From Sordariomycetes sp. S80-01Y (Eukaryota; Ascomycota; Sordariomycetes), in the NCBI GenBank assembly GCA_037042185.1, contig JAXQJY010000030.1, forward strand, positions 1,798,001 through 1,862,000: 64,000 nucleotides of DNA, written 5' to 3'. The notes below the pieces were generated by a model, which did no database searches, was not told the origin of the DNA, and was given only the letters and a program-made list of their open reading frames with translations. The first letter of the stretch is position 1. The number at the start of each line of letters is the position of its first letter. Shown piece by piece: positions 43,191-53,382 of this stretch. A program made the translations under genes and the position numbers.

Positions 43191-46100
43191 ATGCCTCCCG
43201 CCAAGGCTGCTGCGGAAACGCATGGCGGATCGCAACCGCTGAAGTCCAAAACCACTAAGCGCAAGAGAGCGCCTACAAACGGCACAGTAACCCCTGAGCC
43301 GGCGCAAGATGGCATTTCCAGTCCTAGACCAGTGGATGAGCCCGAGGCTAAAGGGCGTCGCGGTAATGCAAAAGCCAAGAAGACAAGCCTCAAGAATGAG
43401 ACCAGCGCGGTTGTCGAGTGTTTGATGACATGGCCGGATCGCTTCAGGGATCTAGAGAAGACACACCGCGCGCTAAATCTTGTGTACACGTTTTGCTGCA
43501 CTCGGAGGCACCTGGCGACGACATTCGAGACCATCAGACCGACCGTGGAGACTCATATCAAGAAGGCGTTGACGGTCAAAGACGTGGCTTCCATTGTCGC
43601 TTTGCGTCCCGAGGGCATCAACTTCACATATGTCGATGAGTTGATGCTCGAGCTAGACGTCAAGGGCTCGGAGCGGGACGACACCTTCAAGACCGGGAGA
43701 TCGATCCGATCACAAGCCCCAGCGCACGACTCTTCCGTCGGTGGATATACTGGCAAAGACACACTCGACGCGTACCATGACCGTGAAAATGGGTCTGGAA
43801 GTCGGGAGGTGCTATACTTTGAGTTTATCGATGGTGATCTGAAACGTCAGGTCCAGGACCGCAAGACCGGGGAAGCCGTCAAACCAAACCGAAAGCTAAG
43901 AGATGAGGACCTGAAGATGCCAGTCTTCAGTCAGAAGCAGATGACTTCCTTGATTGAACGGAGAAATGTCAGATTTACAACCGCCGTTAATGCCTTCTTG
44001 AACAAGTGCGTCGAGGACAGTCTGGATCCAAATCTTGCACTGGACGAGCAGACTGAGCCCTACATTCCTCAGCCATCAGAGCTGGAGCTTGACCCTCCAC
44101 AAGCGCCTACATCACTGCCGGAGAACATACCCAAGGAGCGTAAAAGCATTCCGGAAATCGTGCAGGAGCTCAAGGAGAGTAGTTGGTATACCGGCCAAAT
44201 TGTTCCCGATGGTCATCGAGTGTTCGATATCCAAGAGCCCATTTATGGCGATCTCAGTTTTCTGCTCAGCCAGGATCTTGTCAACGCTCTCTACAACGCT
44301 AAGGGTATAACTCAGTTCTTCGCCCACCAAGCTGAAGCTCTAAATGGCCTGATTGAAGGGCAGAACGTTATCGTTTCCACATCAACCAGCTCCGGCAAGT
44401 CTTTGATCTACCAGCTGCCAATCATTCATGCACTGGAGGAAGATATCAACTCGAGGGCGATGTACATATTTCCTACCAAGGCCTTGGCACAGGACCAGAA
44501 GCGAAGTTTGAGGGAGCTAATGTCATACATGCCTGGGATGGAGGAAGTCATTGTCGACACATATGATGGCGACACCCCGATGCAGCAGAGAAACGAGATA
44601 CGCGAACAGGCACGGATCATCTTCACTAATCCCGATATGCTGCATATTACCATCTTGCCTCAGGAAGAGCGCTGGCGATCGTTTCTGAAGAATTTGAAAT
44701 ACGTTGTTGGTATGTTGATTCCAGTCCTTTTTGCTATAGATGCTGATGTACTCTCAGTCGACGAAATTCACTACTACAACGGGCAGATGGGCTCGCATGT
44801 TGCGTTCATCATGCGACGGCTGAGGCGAATCTGTGCCGCTCTTGGTAATCGCAAGATCAAATTCGTGTCTTGTTCGGCGACCGTGGCAAATCCCAAAGAG
44901 CACTTTAAAACGATCTTCGGAATCGACAACGTGCGACTCATTGACTTCGATGGCTCGCCTTCTGGCCGCAAGGAGTTCTTGTGCTGGAACACGCCATACA
45001 AAGACCCAGGCGATCCAGCGAGTGGCCGCGGCAGCGCGAAATTCGAGTGCGCTCGTCTATTCTGCGCCTTGATGCTGAGAGGAGTCCGCATTATTGCGTT
45101 CTGTCGCGTGCGGCATCAATGTGAGAAACTTGTCAACGCAATCAAAGGAGAGCTCGAATCCATGGGTAGGCCCGAGGCTATAAACCTCGTGATGGGTTAT
45201 CGCGGAGGCTACACTGCTCCAGACCGACGAAGAATCGAATCGGAGATGTTTGAGGGCAAATTACTCGGAATTGTTGCCACGACTGCTCTCGAGTTGGGCA
45301 TCGACATCGGTACGCTGGACTGTGTCATGACATGGGGCTTTCCATACACCATTGCCAACCTACGGCAGCAGAGCGGTCGAGCTGGCCGGAGAAACAAAGA
45401 TTCTCTGTCGATCTTGGTGGGCGACTCGTTTCCTACAGACCAGCACTACATGCAGAATCCGGATGAGCTTTTCACGAAGCCGAACTGCGAGCTTCGCGTC
45501 GATTTGGAAAACATGCTCGTTCGAGAAGGACATATCCAATGCGCTGCTTACGAGATGCCCATTCGGCCGGACGAAGACATAAAGTACTTCGGCCACGACT
45601 TGGCCAAGATCTGTGAAGAGCGTTTACTAGGCGACGAGCAAGGGTTCTTTCATTGCCACGATCGGTTTCGTCCTCTCCCGGCTAAGTTCGTCGCCATTCG
45701 CGATACTGAAGATGACCACTTTGCCATCATTGACATCACAAATGGCCGAAATGTAGTTCTCGAGGAGTTAGAGGCCTCGAGAGCTACATTTACGATCTAT
45801 GATGGCGCCATCTTTTTGCACCAAGGCAACACATATCTGGTCCGGGATTTCCTCCCAGATAAGCAGATGGCCAAGGTGGAAAAGGTTAAGGTCGACTGGA
45901 CAACTACTCAAAGAGACTTTACGGATACTGATCCCACCGAGACGGAAGCCATCCGCAGGATCAGCGGTTCGCGGTCTATGGCTTATTACGGGACCATCAA
46001 GATCCAGCAGAACGTATTCGGTTTCTTCAAAGTCGACAAACAAAACCGCGTCCTTGACGCAGTACACGTGGACAACCCTCCTGTCATCCGCTACAGCAAG

Positions 46101-46766
46101 GGTATGTGGCTAGACGTGCCAAAGGCCGCGTTGGATATCCTACAAGAAAGACGTCTACACTCTGCTGCGGCCATTCACGCTGCTGAACACGCGCTCATGA
46201 GTCTTCTTCCAACATTCGTCATTAGCATGCCAGAAGATGTGCGGACAGAATGCAAAGTAGCCCTCAAGGAGTTCGCCAAGAACGAAAGTCAACGCAAACG
46301 TCCAGCAAGGTTGACGTTCTACGATGCAAAAGGCGGTGCTGGCGGATCGGGAATCAACACCAAAGCTTTTGAGCATATTGATCAACTCCTGCGCGATGCG
46401 CTGCAGCGCGTAGAGCACTGCCATTGCGAACGAGGGTGCGTAGAGTGCGTCGCGAGCGAACAGTGCAAGGAATCGAACGAAGTCATGAGCAAGGCTGGTT
46501 GCGCTGTCGTCTTGAAAAGTCTGCTGAACGTCAAGATTGATGTTGAGGACTTGCCGATGGGACCTGAGGATCACAGCCCTATGGGTATCGAGAGCGTGGT
46601 GGTCGCGCAACCGGTACCGATGAGGGCTGGTGTGGCTGTCAGGGGAGCAGAGGCGGTTGAGGTCAAAGAAGAGCCCAGAGATGATGCGACGATGGGTGGG
46701 TTTGAGCGATGGTCCGGGGTGATGGGACCAGATCCATGCCGTGATTCAGGGGCTGGGGGTGGATGA
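43191..46766 (+). CDS. HRQ1: Hrq1-type (RecQ4-like) DNA helicase
   Basis: Superfamily 2 3'-5' helicase acting in crosslink repair and genome stability. Two exons, 43191-44709 and 44758-46766, give 1175 residues. The 48-nt intron (GTATGT ... CTCAG) is stop-free and a multiple of three, so the unspliced frame reads through with 16 extra residues; splicing is preferred because it restores KYVVVDEIHYY. Motif I TSTSSGKS is at about 397-404, the DExH box DEIH at 508-511, and motif VI QQSGRAGRR near 710. The C-terminal MZB/DUF1998 zinc region has HCHCERGCVECVASEQC near 1060-1080. The N-terminus is Lys/Arg-rich. The helicase core plus MZB without RQC/HRDC domains is the Hrq1 layout. Confidence 0.94.
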   Translation: MPPAKAAAETHGGSQPLKSKTTKRKRAPTNGTVTPEPAQDGISSPRPVDEPEAKGRRGNAKAKKTSLKNETSAVVECLMTWPDRFRDLEKTHRALNLVYTFCCTRRHLATTFETIRPTVETHIKKALTVKDVASIVALRPEGINFTYVDELMLELDVKGSERDDTFKTGRSIRSQAPAHDSSVGGYTGKDTLDAYHDRENGSGSREVLYFEFIDGDLKRQVQDRKTGEAVKPNRKLRDEDLKMPVFSQKQMTSLIERRNVRFTTAVNAFLNKCVEDSLDPNLALDEQTEPYIPQPSELELDPPQAPTSLPENIPKERKSIPEIVQELKESSWYTGQIVPDGHRVFDIQEPIYGDLSFLLSQDLVNALYNAKGITQFFAHQAEALNGLIEGQNVIVSTSTSSGKSLIYQLPIIHALEEDINSRAMYIFPTKALAQDQKRSLRELMSYMPGMEEVIVDTYDGDTPMQQRNEIREQARIIFTNPDMLHITILPQEERWRSFLKNLKYVVGMLIPVLFAIDADVLSVDEIHYYNGQMGSHVAFIMRRLRRICAALGNRKIKFVSCSATVANPKEHFKTIFGIDNVRLIDFDGSPSGRKEFLCWNTPYKDPGDPASGRGSAKFECARLFCALMLRGVRIIAFCRVRHQCEKLVNAIKGELESMGRPEAINLVMGYRGGYTAPDRRRIESEMFEGKLLGIVATTALELGIDIGTLDCVMTWGFPYTIANLRQQSGRAGRRNKDSLSILVGDSFPTDQHYMQNPDELFTKPNCELRVDLENMLVREGHIQCAAYEMPIRPDEDIKYFGHDLAKICEERLLGDEQGFFHCHDRFRPLPAKFVAIRDTEDDHFAIIDITNGRNVVLEELEASRATFTIYDGAIFLHQGNTYLVRDFLPDKQMAKVEKVKVDWTTTQRDFTDTDPTETEAIRRISGSRSMAYYGTIKIQQNVFGFFKVDKQNRVLDAVHVDNPPVIRYSKGMWLDVPKAALDILQERRLHSAAAIHAAEHALMSLLPTFVISMPEDVRTECKVALKEFAKNESQRKRPARLTFYDAKGGAGGSGINTKAFEHIDQLLRDALQRVEHCHCERGCVECVASEQCKESNEVMSKAGCAVVLKSLLNVKIDVEDLPMGPEDHSPMGIESVVVAQPVPMRAGVAVRGAEAVEVKEEPRDDATMGGFERWSGVMGPDPCRDSGAGGG

Positions 46767-47550
46767 GTCCCGAGACACGGGCGCGGGTGGTGGAATCTGC
46801 ATCGTCTCACAGGACGTCATGCCAGATTCTAGAATGGCCGGTACGACGGGCAGGCAGCCCATCCCCGATGTTGTTGGTATCAAGCAATAGATAATAGATC
46901 AGTAAGTCCCCTTCGGCACCAATAATTACATCTCGATGCGCTGCAATTTCAAGCGGTGAGCGCTTACACGGCAACGAAGTCCCGAGGTCCCTTGTAGATC
47001 TGCCCGTCCGTGCTGTACCGCGACTGAAACACCAGCCACTGCCAATCAATCAATACCAATGACCTCATTTCCATCTGCAGGCTAATGAACAAAACTGGTC
47101 TAGTACTCAGATCTGCTTGGCTCGATTCAATCAGTTCCAACGCGAATCAGGGAAGTGGGATGCCGAGAAGCCGGTCACCTCCCCACATCCCTCCCTCGCG
47201 GTCACCTCGCAGCTGTAAGTACTTACTATAGTAGGCAGCCCATGCCACGCCCACGACCCCTTCGGTGAGTCAAGCTTGTTTCTATGCTTCATTCTCGGGC
47301 ACGCAGAATCACTACGGCGACCCTGCATTAAACTCAACTTGAAAGCATCATTCTGAGTGCACTGTTCCAAAGCTCGGCTCACGTCACTAGACGCGATCTG
47401 GGAGGCCGCCAGCTGTCCCTACGAGCCTGACGACCGCCTGAACAACCGTCCATATCACATAACGAACCTCTACCTTCCCACGCGCATCTTAAGTCGATAC
47501 TACGTCCTAGGGGAAACAAGACTTCCAACCTCCAGCTCTCGGTCTTCAAG
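46767..47550. other. Intergenic: helicase 3' end and exchanger promoter
   Basis: About 780 bp in head-to-tail order. No supported gene. The part just before 47551 is CT-rich, like a leader. Confidence 0.5.
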
Positions 47551-49079
47551 ATGGGCGCCTCCTCGCCCTCCCGCGAGCGCCATGCCTCTCAGCCCGGCCA
47601 AGCAGACCACCCTGCTACCTACGGCGAACAGACAAACAGCAGCAGCCTACCACCTCCCGCAACCTACGATGAGTACAGGCGCAGCAATCAGCTCAGCGAG
47701 AAGAAGAAGACGGGGCGGAATCCTGCAGGCGAAAGCGGCCGCAACGGCTTCCACCCGTGGCATTTCTTGAAAATCAACTTCAGGTCTGCTAGCAGGGCTA
47801 GTACCCTCTGCAACATCCTGTGGCCGTTCGTGCCGGCTGCTTTGGCGCTAAGATGTGAGTTTCTTGGTTTTCTGACAGAGTGTTGGGAGAATGTGTTGCT
47901 CATGCGAGGCAGATGCGACTCCGGATCGTCACCTGATCATCTTCAGCATGGCGTATATTGCCATGGTTCCCTGTGCCAACTTGGTTGGCTTTGCCGGGCA
48001 AGAACTTGCGAGGAAGATGCCGCATGTTTTGGGCGTCCTGACCGAGGTTACGTGAGTGTCTTTCCTCGTTCAGTCACTCGCAGCACTGGTGCTGACAACG
48101 TTAATAGCTGTGGCTCTGTCGTGGAGATTGTGCTGTTCCTCGTTCTGCTCTCCAAGGGCTACTTCGACGTTATCAAAGCTGCCATTCTCGGCTCCATTCT
48201 TGCTACGATGCTGCTCTGTCTCGGGCTGTGCTTCTTCATCGGCGGCTTCAGACATGTTGAACAGAGCTTCAGCACCGCCATCACCGAAACGGGCCATGGG
48301 CTACTCTTCACGGCGTAAGTCTCCCCTTTTTTGTCGCTTAACAGTTGCTCACATCCTTCAGTGGCGTGGCCATCTCCGTGCCCACAGTCTTTGGTCAGGG
48401 TGTCGCGCAATACGGGCTGAGCATCGAAGAAATCGACAGCAGGACGCTCAACATCAGCCGCATCATCGCCGTTCTGCTCATAGCGAGCTACTTCGTCTTC
48501 ATCTTCTTCCAGACGCAAACCCACCACGGCATCTACACGGCCGTGTACGAGTACGACGAGGAGCGCGACAAGGACAAGCACGAGGACGCGCGCAAGGCGA
48601 GGCTCACCATGACGGAGTGCATCATCGCCCTCGCCATCAGCATCACGCTGGTCACGCTCATGGCCATCATCCTGGTGTTGCAGATCCACCACGTCATCGA
48701 GATCTCCTCGGTCAGCGACTCCTTCATGGGCCTCATCCTGGTGCCCCTGGTCGAAAAGTTCGCCGAGCACCTCACCGCCATCGACGAGGCGTGGGACAAC
48801 TCGATGAACTTTGCCATCTCCCACATTTTGGGCGCCACGCTCCAGACGGCCCTGTTCAACGCTCCCCTGACGGTCATCGTGGGGTGGGGTCTGGGCAAGG
48901 CCATGGACCTGAACTTCGATATATTCAACTTGGTCATGCTGATCCTGAGCATCATGATCGTGGGGCGCTTCTTGCAGGATCAGAAGAGCAATTACTTGGA
49001 GGGGTGGTTGATGGTGGCCCTTTACGTGGCTATTGCCGTTAGCGCGTGGCATTATCCCAATCCGCAAAGTGAGCATTAA
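47551..49079 (+). CDS. Ca2+/H+ exchanger (CAX family, divergent)
   Basis: Vacuolar-type cation/proton antiporter of 455 residues in four exons: 47551-47854, 47913-48051, 48108-48314 and 48362-49079. A polar N-terminus of about 85 residues is followed by 10-11 hydrophobic segments. An acidic, charged loop (EYDEERDKDKHEDARKAR) separates the two halves, as in CAX proteins. Both alpha-repeats are recognisable but altered: TCGSVVEIVLFLVLL where the family has GN-x-x-E, and PLVEKFAEHLTAIDEAWDNSMNFAISHILGATLQTALFNAPL where it has GNAAEH. The second Glu-His is kept; the Gly-Asn is not. It may belong to a separate fungal CAX group with changed ion choice. Convergent with nitrate reductase, 266 bp apart. 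Confidence 0.88.
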
Positions 49080-49345
49080 AGGTAGCAGGAATGTAGCAAC
49101 AGAGTGGAGATCTCTCTTCCGTATAATGTCGAATTGGTTTCAATGAGTGGCCTGTAGGTCCTCCGCGCAGACAGGGGCACCAGCGCTGCCTCGAAGACAC
49201 GAGTTACGACGCAACGAATTTTTCCGAGTTTTGGACAGACAGCCGGGAGCTCTGGGTATACACAAATTTGTATCAGAACGTTTGACCTTCATGATAATAT
49301 CCAGAACGCCTTCATGCTATGCAATCTATACAACTCCTTGAAAAC

Positions 49346-52049
49346 TCAGAAGAACAGCAAATCATCCTCTTTCCAGCCCATATTTAAGAAGACCTCCTTG
49401 GCCGTCTTCTCCATGGGCTCAGGGCCGCATATGAGGACCATCTCCTCTCCAGCCGGCGACTTGGGCGGTCCGACTTCCTCGGCAAAGAAAGCCTGGTTCA
49501 TCCTGCCCCTCTTTCCAGCCCAGCTATCCTCCGGCCTGCTCAGGGTATGGACGAGGCGGTATCTGTGGGGGTTGGCCTTTGCGAGTGCGTCAAGGTCGGT
49601 CCGGCAGAGAATGTCCTGCTCGGCTCTGTTGCCGTCCAGGACCAGGCACTCCGTTTGATCCTCGGAGTCCTTCATAACTGCTCGCAGGACCTGGAAGATG
49701 GGGGTGATGCCCGAGCCGCCGCAGACCATGACAAAACGTCGTATGGGGCGTGTGTGTCCCGAGATGCTCGCCTTCCCCTGACCGAGGTACTCGAACTTCC
49801 CAACGGGGCCCTTGAAATCGACAAAGTGGCCCAGGGGGATGGCGTCAAGTGCCTGCGTCATCTTGCCTCCCTTACACTCCGGCGTATCGTAGTACACCTT
49901 GATCAGGATCTCCAGCCTGCCCTTCTCGCCGGCCTCGGACAGCGGCGTGTAAGGGCGGATGATGGCCTCCCTCGTTGCAGGGTCGCGCAGACGCATAAGC
50001 AGGTGTTGGCCCGTCGGGAGACCTATATCCTGATTCCCGTGGTCGAGTCTGAAGACGAAGACGAAGCTGTCTGACGAGACGCGCTTCTTCTCTTCGAGGA
50101 TGGCCTTGCTCCAGGCTTTGGGCTGGAGGAAGACGGCGCGGTTGGGGTCGCTCTCCTCGGCGGCGGCGTCCCCGTTGGCGAGGGCTTCGCGGGATGCAGC
50201 GTCGAGGGTGCCGATGTGATACTCTGGCATCATTGCCTTCGCATTCTCGCTGTCTGCCGTGGTATTAGCGAGCGGCTTTTACATGCTAGCGGGCTGACTT
50301 ACGTATTGTGACGAACTCTTCTGTAGCGTCTTGACCAGCTGCACCAAAGATGGATGCCGCACCACCAGGGTGAGCATCCAGATAGGGAGTGCCATCGTAG
50401 ACCTCTCCGTTGACGACGAACCATGGTTCAGTCTCGCCGTCATGCGCCTTGAGTTCCGCCAAGGTTATAGTTCTTTCGACCTTCGGATTCGTCATGACAA
50501 TCTCCTTCTCCGGCTCAGGCTCGACGTGCGGACTATCGTCGCCAGACATCCGCTCGCCCCAGAATCCGTTGGTCAGGTCGCCGCCTGCTTTCTTCACCCT
50601 CTCCATCCATCCGCCGGGCATGAGAGCCGGCTGTGTCGGATGCTCGAAGCGTAGCGAATGTCCCTCCTTATGGATGACAACCCTGAACCAGGGATTGTTC
50701 ATCATACCCAGCACACTCCAGTACATGTCGCGCGGCTGGACCATCATGCCTTCGTCCATGGCTCGAACCATGACGTCGTCGGCTTCGCGCAGGTCGTCGA
50801 GCGGTATGTCGAGATCCCAGAAGCACCAGCAGAACGACGTCTCGCGCCACCACATATCGACTCGCCCGCCGTAGAGCGTGTCGCCGTCGGGGGCGTTTCG
50901 ATAATCGTCTTCGGGATATCGCAGATTCGCCAGACGCCAGGATTTGCCCTTGTCCAAAGTCACTTCCATCCTCGTGATTCGCTTCCCGCCGCCACCATAG
51001 GCGTAACCTTTGATGTTGTAACTCCGGTTCTCGCCAGTCAAGGGCAAGGTCTCGTTGTGAGCCGGGAAGCAGATGGCGCTGTTGGAGTTCAAGTCGTAGA
51101 TGGCGTACCGTTCATCCTTCCAGGTTTCAGGCAGGTTGGCGCTCTCCTCAGGCGAGACTGTGGTTGGGAGAACTCGGTTGTCGTAGATGTGGTACCAGTT
51201 GTCGCTCGGCTCGGCGGTGACGATGATCTTCTTCAGCCACTTTACGCTTCGCCCCCCTATCTGTCCAGGCACGACGATGCGCACCGGCTTTCCATGGTCG
51301 GGATGGAGCTTTTCGCCGTTCATCTTGTGAGCCACCAAGATGCCCTTGTTTGGATCCATGCACCAGTTCAACTTGAGGGATGTGCCATAATAGCCATTGG
51401 GGAGCTTGTCTGCGCCCTCGAAGCAGACATACTTAGCTCCTCTCCTTGGCAGCGCCCGAGCCAGCAGTTCGCCTACCGGAACGCCAGTCCATAGAGCGGT
51501 AGCAAGACCAGCAGCACCCCATGAGAAGCCTTTCGACTTGCGGACCATGTTCTGCTCTTTCCGTCGGTTGCCGGCACACACTAAAGTGATAGGATAAGTA
51601 GCCTGTTCGTAATCGGCTAACAAGTCCCGGACGGTCATGGTGATTGGGTTTTCCACCATGCCCTCTATGCTGAATTCCCAGCTGAGCATGTCATCATCCT
51701 CGCACTTGGGCACTGGCCCGTGGTTCCGGACATAGTGCAAGTCTTCGCTCGTCAAGAATCCGTCGTTGTACAGGTCGCTGAGGGGCGGCTCAACATTGAA
51801 CGGGTGGACGCCGGTGAGACGAATAAGGCGAGGATCTCGTTCGACATGGCTGTCTGGTGTCTTCAAGTCTTCCTTGAGGACCTGCTTCTTGGTTGCCTTT
51901 GGGGGAAGGGGATAGTATCCGGGTGTTACTTCTGATGACGGCGTTGTCGGCTCGTCTGGTGAAGAATCGCGAACTGTGTCAACACTTCCTGATCTCGAGT
52001 GTTTCGCCGTTGGTGGCGGGCTGGGTGGAAATTGTGTATATGTAGCCAT
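49346..52049 (-). CDS. niaD: Nitrate reductase (NADPH)
   Basis: Cytosolic enzyme reducing nitrate to nitrite, first step of nitrate assimilation. Two exons, 52049-50303 and 50253-49346, give 884 residues, normal for fungi. Domains in order: molybdopterin domain (about 95-340, with LVCAGNRRKEQN holding the Mo-binding Cys), dimerisation domain (about 350-490), cytochrome b5 (about 530-600) with haem ligand His560 in HPGG and the second in TIHS (His583), then FAD (RPYTPLSE) and NADPH (CGGSGITP; CGPEPM) domains ending DDLLFF. The His583 codon is split by the 49-nt intron; acceptor CGGCAG rather than the later GACAG keeps frame. It stands alone, without nitrite reductase or a nitrate transporter nearby. 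GATA sites upstream fit NIT2/AreA control. Confidence 0.96.
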
Positions 52050-53382
52050 GTCGTATACCGCCCAATGCTCTGGGGTATGGACTTGGAAAAAGCAAGGCTA
52101 TTCACGTGTGATAGACAAAGACAAGGGCCAAAGCAGCAGGAAAGCAGGGAAAGTCTTATCAGTCCCCTGCTTAGTGGTACAAGGCAGGCTCTAGGTTATA
52201 AAGAGCCCCGAGACCCCAATGGCCGGGACTGGTGGCTCCATGAGCATCATCTTTCTCCCCGGAGGTGCGAGATCAGCACCAAATCTGACAATCTGGGGAC
52301 GCCTCAACGGCACAGGCAGCGAGGAGATGCAACCTCGATCAGAGTGGATTCCGTCCTGCCAGAGCCATCATGGGTGAGACGTAGTGGCCGCCCGTAGATA
52401 AAGGAGGCGGCGAATCAAGATAGTCTGATTGGCGTTGCTGCTGATAAGCACTGGACGCGAGATAGGAGCCCGGAGATGCTCGCATCGTCTCCACACCGGC
52501 ACCTCATCTTCTAGACCAAGAAGCCGATTGATGTGGTGTCAATAGAAGATGGACATCGCGAGGCGCTTCGCCTCTGGATCTCTCACCTCTCGATCACTGG
52601 AGGCCGTGGACATGTTGTGCGCCGGAGCACAGCGCACGACACGGCGTCACTGCGAATCGCTGGCTGCATCGTAATGTGACGGGTCCTGATGGCCCGGAAC
52701 CTGGTCCCAAAGTCAAAAACCGCGAAATCTGAGTGTGATGTACTGTATGTACAGCGTGGCCCATGAGACGCTGCCAATTGATAGAAGGGGCCTCCTCAGA
52801 CCTCGAAATCCGAGGTGCCCCCCAGCAGATGCTAATCGATACGGGGGGCTGTGGTGCTGCCAGCGGTCTCTCGTAGCTGCCAGCCGCTGCCGCTGCCGCT
52901 GTCAGTGACAGAGACATGTCAATGTCAGCGAACTCTTGGCTCCCGTCGCTGCAACGTTTTTCCGGGCAACCTCAAATTCATACCGTCATTGCTTCAGGGC
53001 ACACCTCCACGGCTCCCCCACCGTCTGCAGAAGCTCGAAGTGTTAGTGGCGCATCCCTGCACCGTCCGTCTTGGTGCCTTGCGCATATCGATACGCAAAC
53101 TAGTCATCGCTATACACTCACCCGCGGGATGAGTTGTGCCCTTGAAGCCCATTCAGCAAACGTCCCATGATTTCAACGCACCCATCTCCGCCCTCACAAA
53201 CGCTGCGCGACTGCGAATCGATCGCTTCGTCCCCTTGGAAGCACCGATGCCGGCACAACTTGCCCGACCGCAATACCACTACTTGGGGCAGTACATCCCT
53301 TAGCAGCGACCCGAACGTCGACCGAATGTAGCCCCGACTTACCATCGCTGGAGACAACTGGAAATTTTGTCGTGATCCTAGA
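52050..53382. promoter_or_regulatory. Divergent promoter, nitrate reductase / UPF2
   Basis: 1.3 kb between start codons. Contains a TATAA on the minus strand near 52197-52202, several HGATAR sites, and CTCCCCGGAG at 52255-52264, one base off the NirA consensus CTCCGHGG read in reverse. No gene is supported inside it. Confidence 0.6.
52396..52465. promoter_or_regulatory. Cluster of four HGATAR sites (NIT2/AreA)
   Basis: AGATAA 52396-52401, AGATAG 52418-52423, TGATAA 52442-52447 and AGATAG 52460-52465, all in one orientation within 70 bp, about 350-415 bp upstream of nitrate reductase. Isolated TGATAG sites also occur at 52109-52114 and 52779-52784. NIT2/AreA binding is established for nitrate reductase promoters in related fungi; here it is inferred. 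Confidence 0.6.

Noticed and set aside
48159-49076. 305-codon open frame antisense to the exchanger, and a 328-codon shifted frame (48056-49042)
   Set aside because: Shadows of the exchanger exons; His/Arg-rich low-complexity products with no family.
52255-52264. CTCCCCGGAG as a NirA/NIT4 site
   Set aside because: One mismatch to the consensus and a common GC-rich palindrome; kept only as a remark in the promoter entry.
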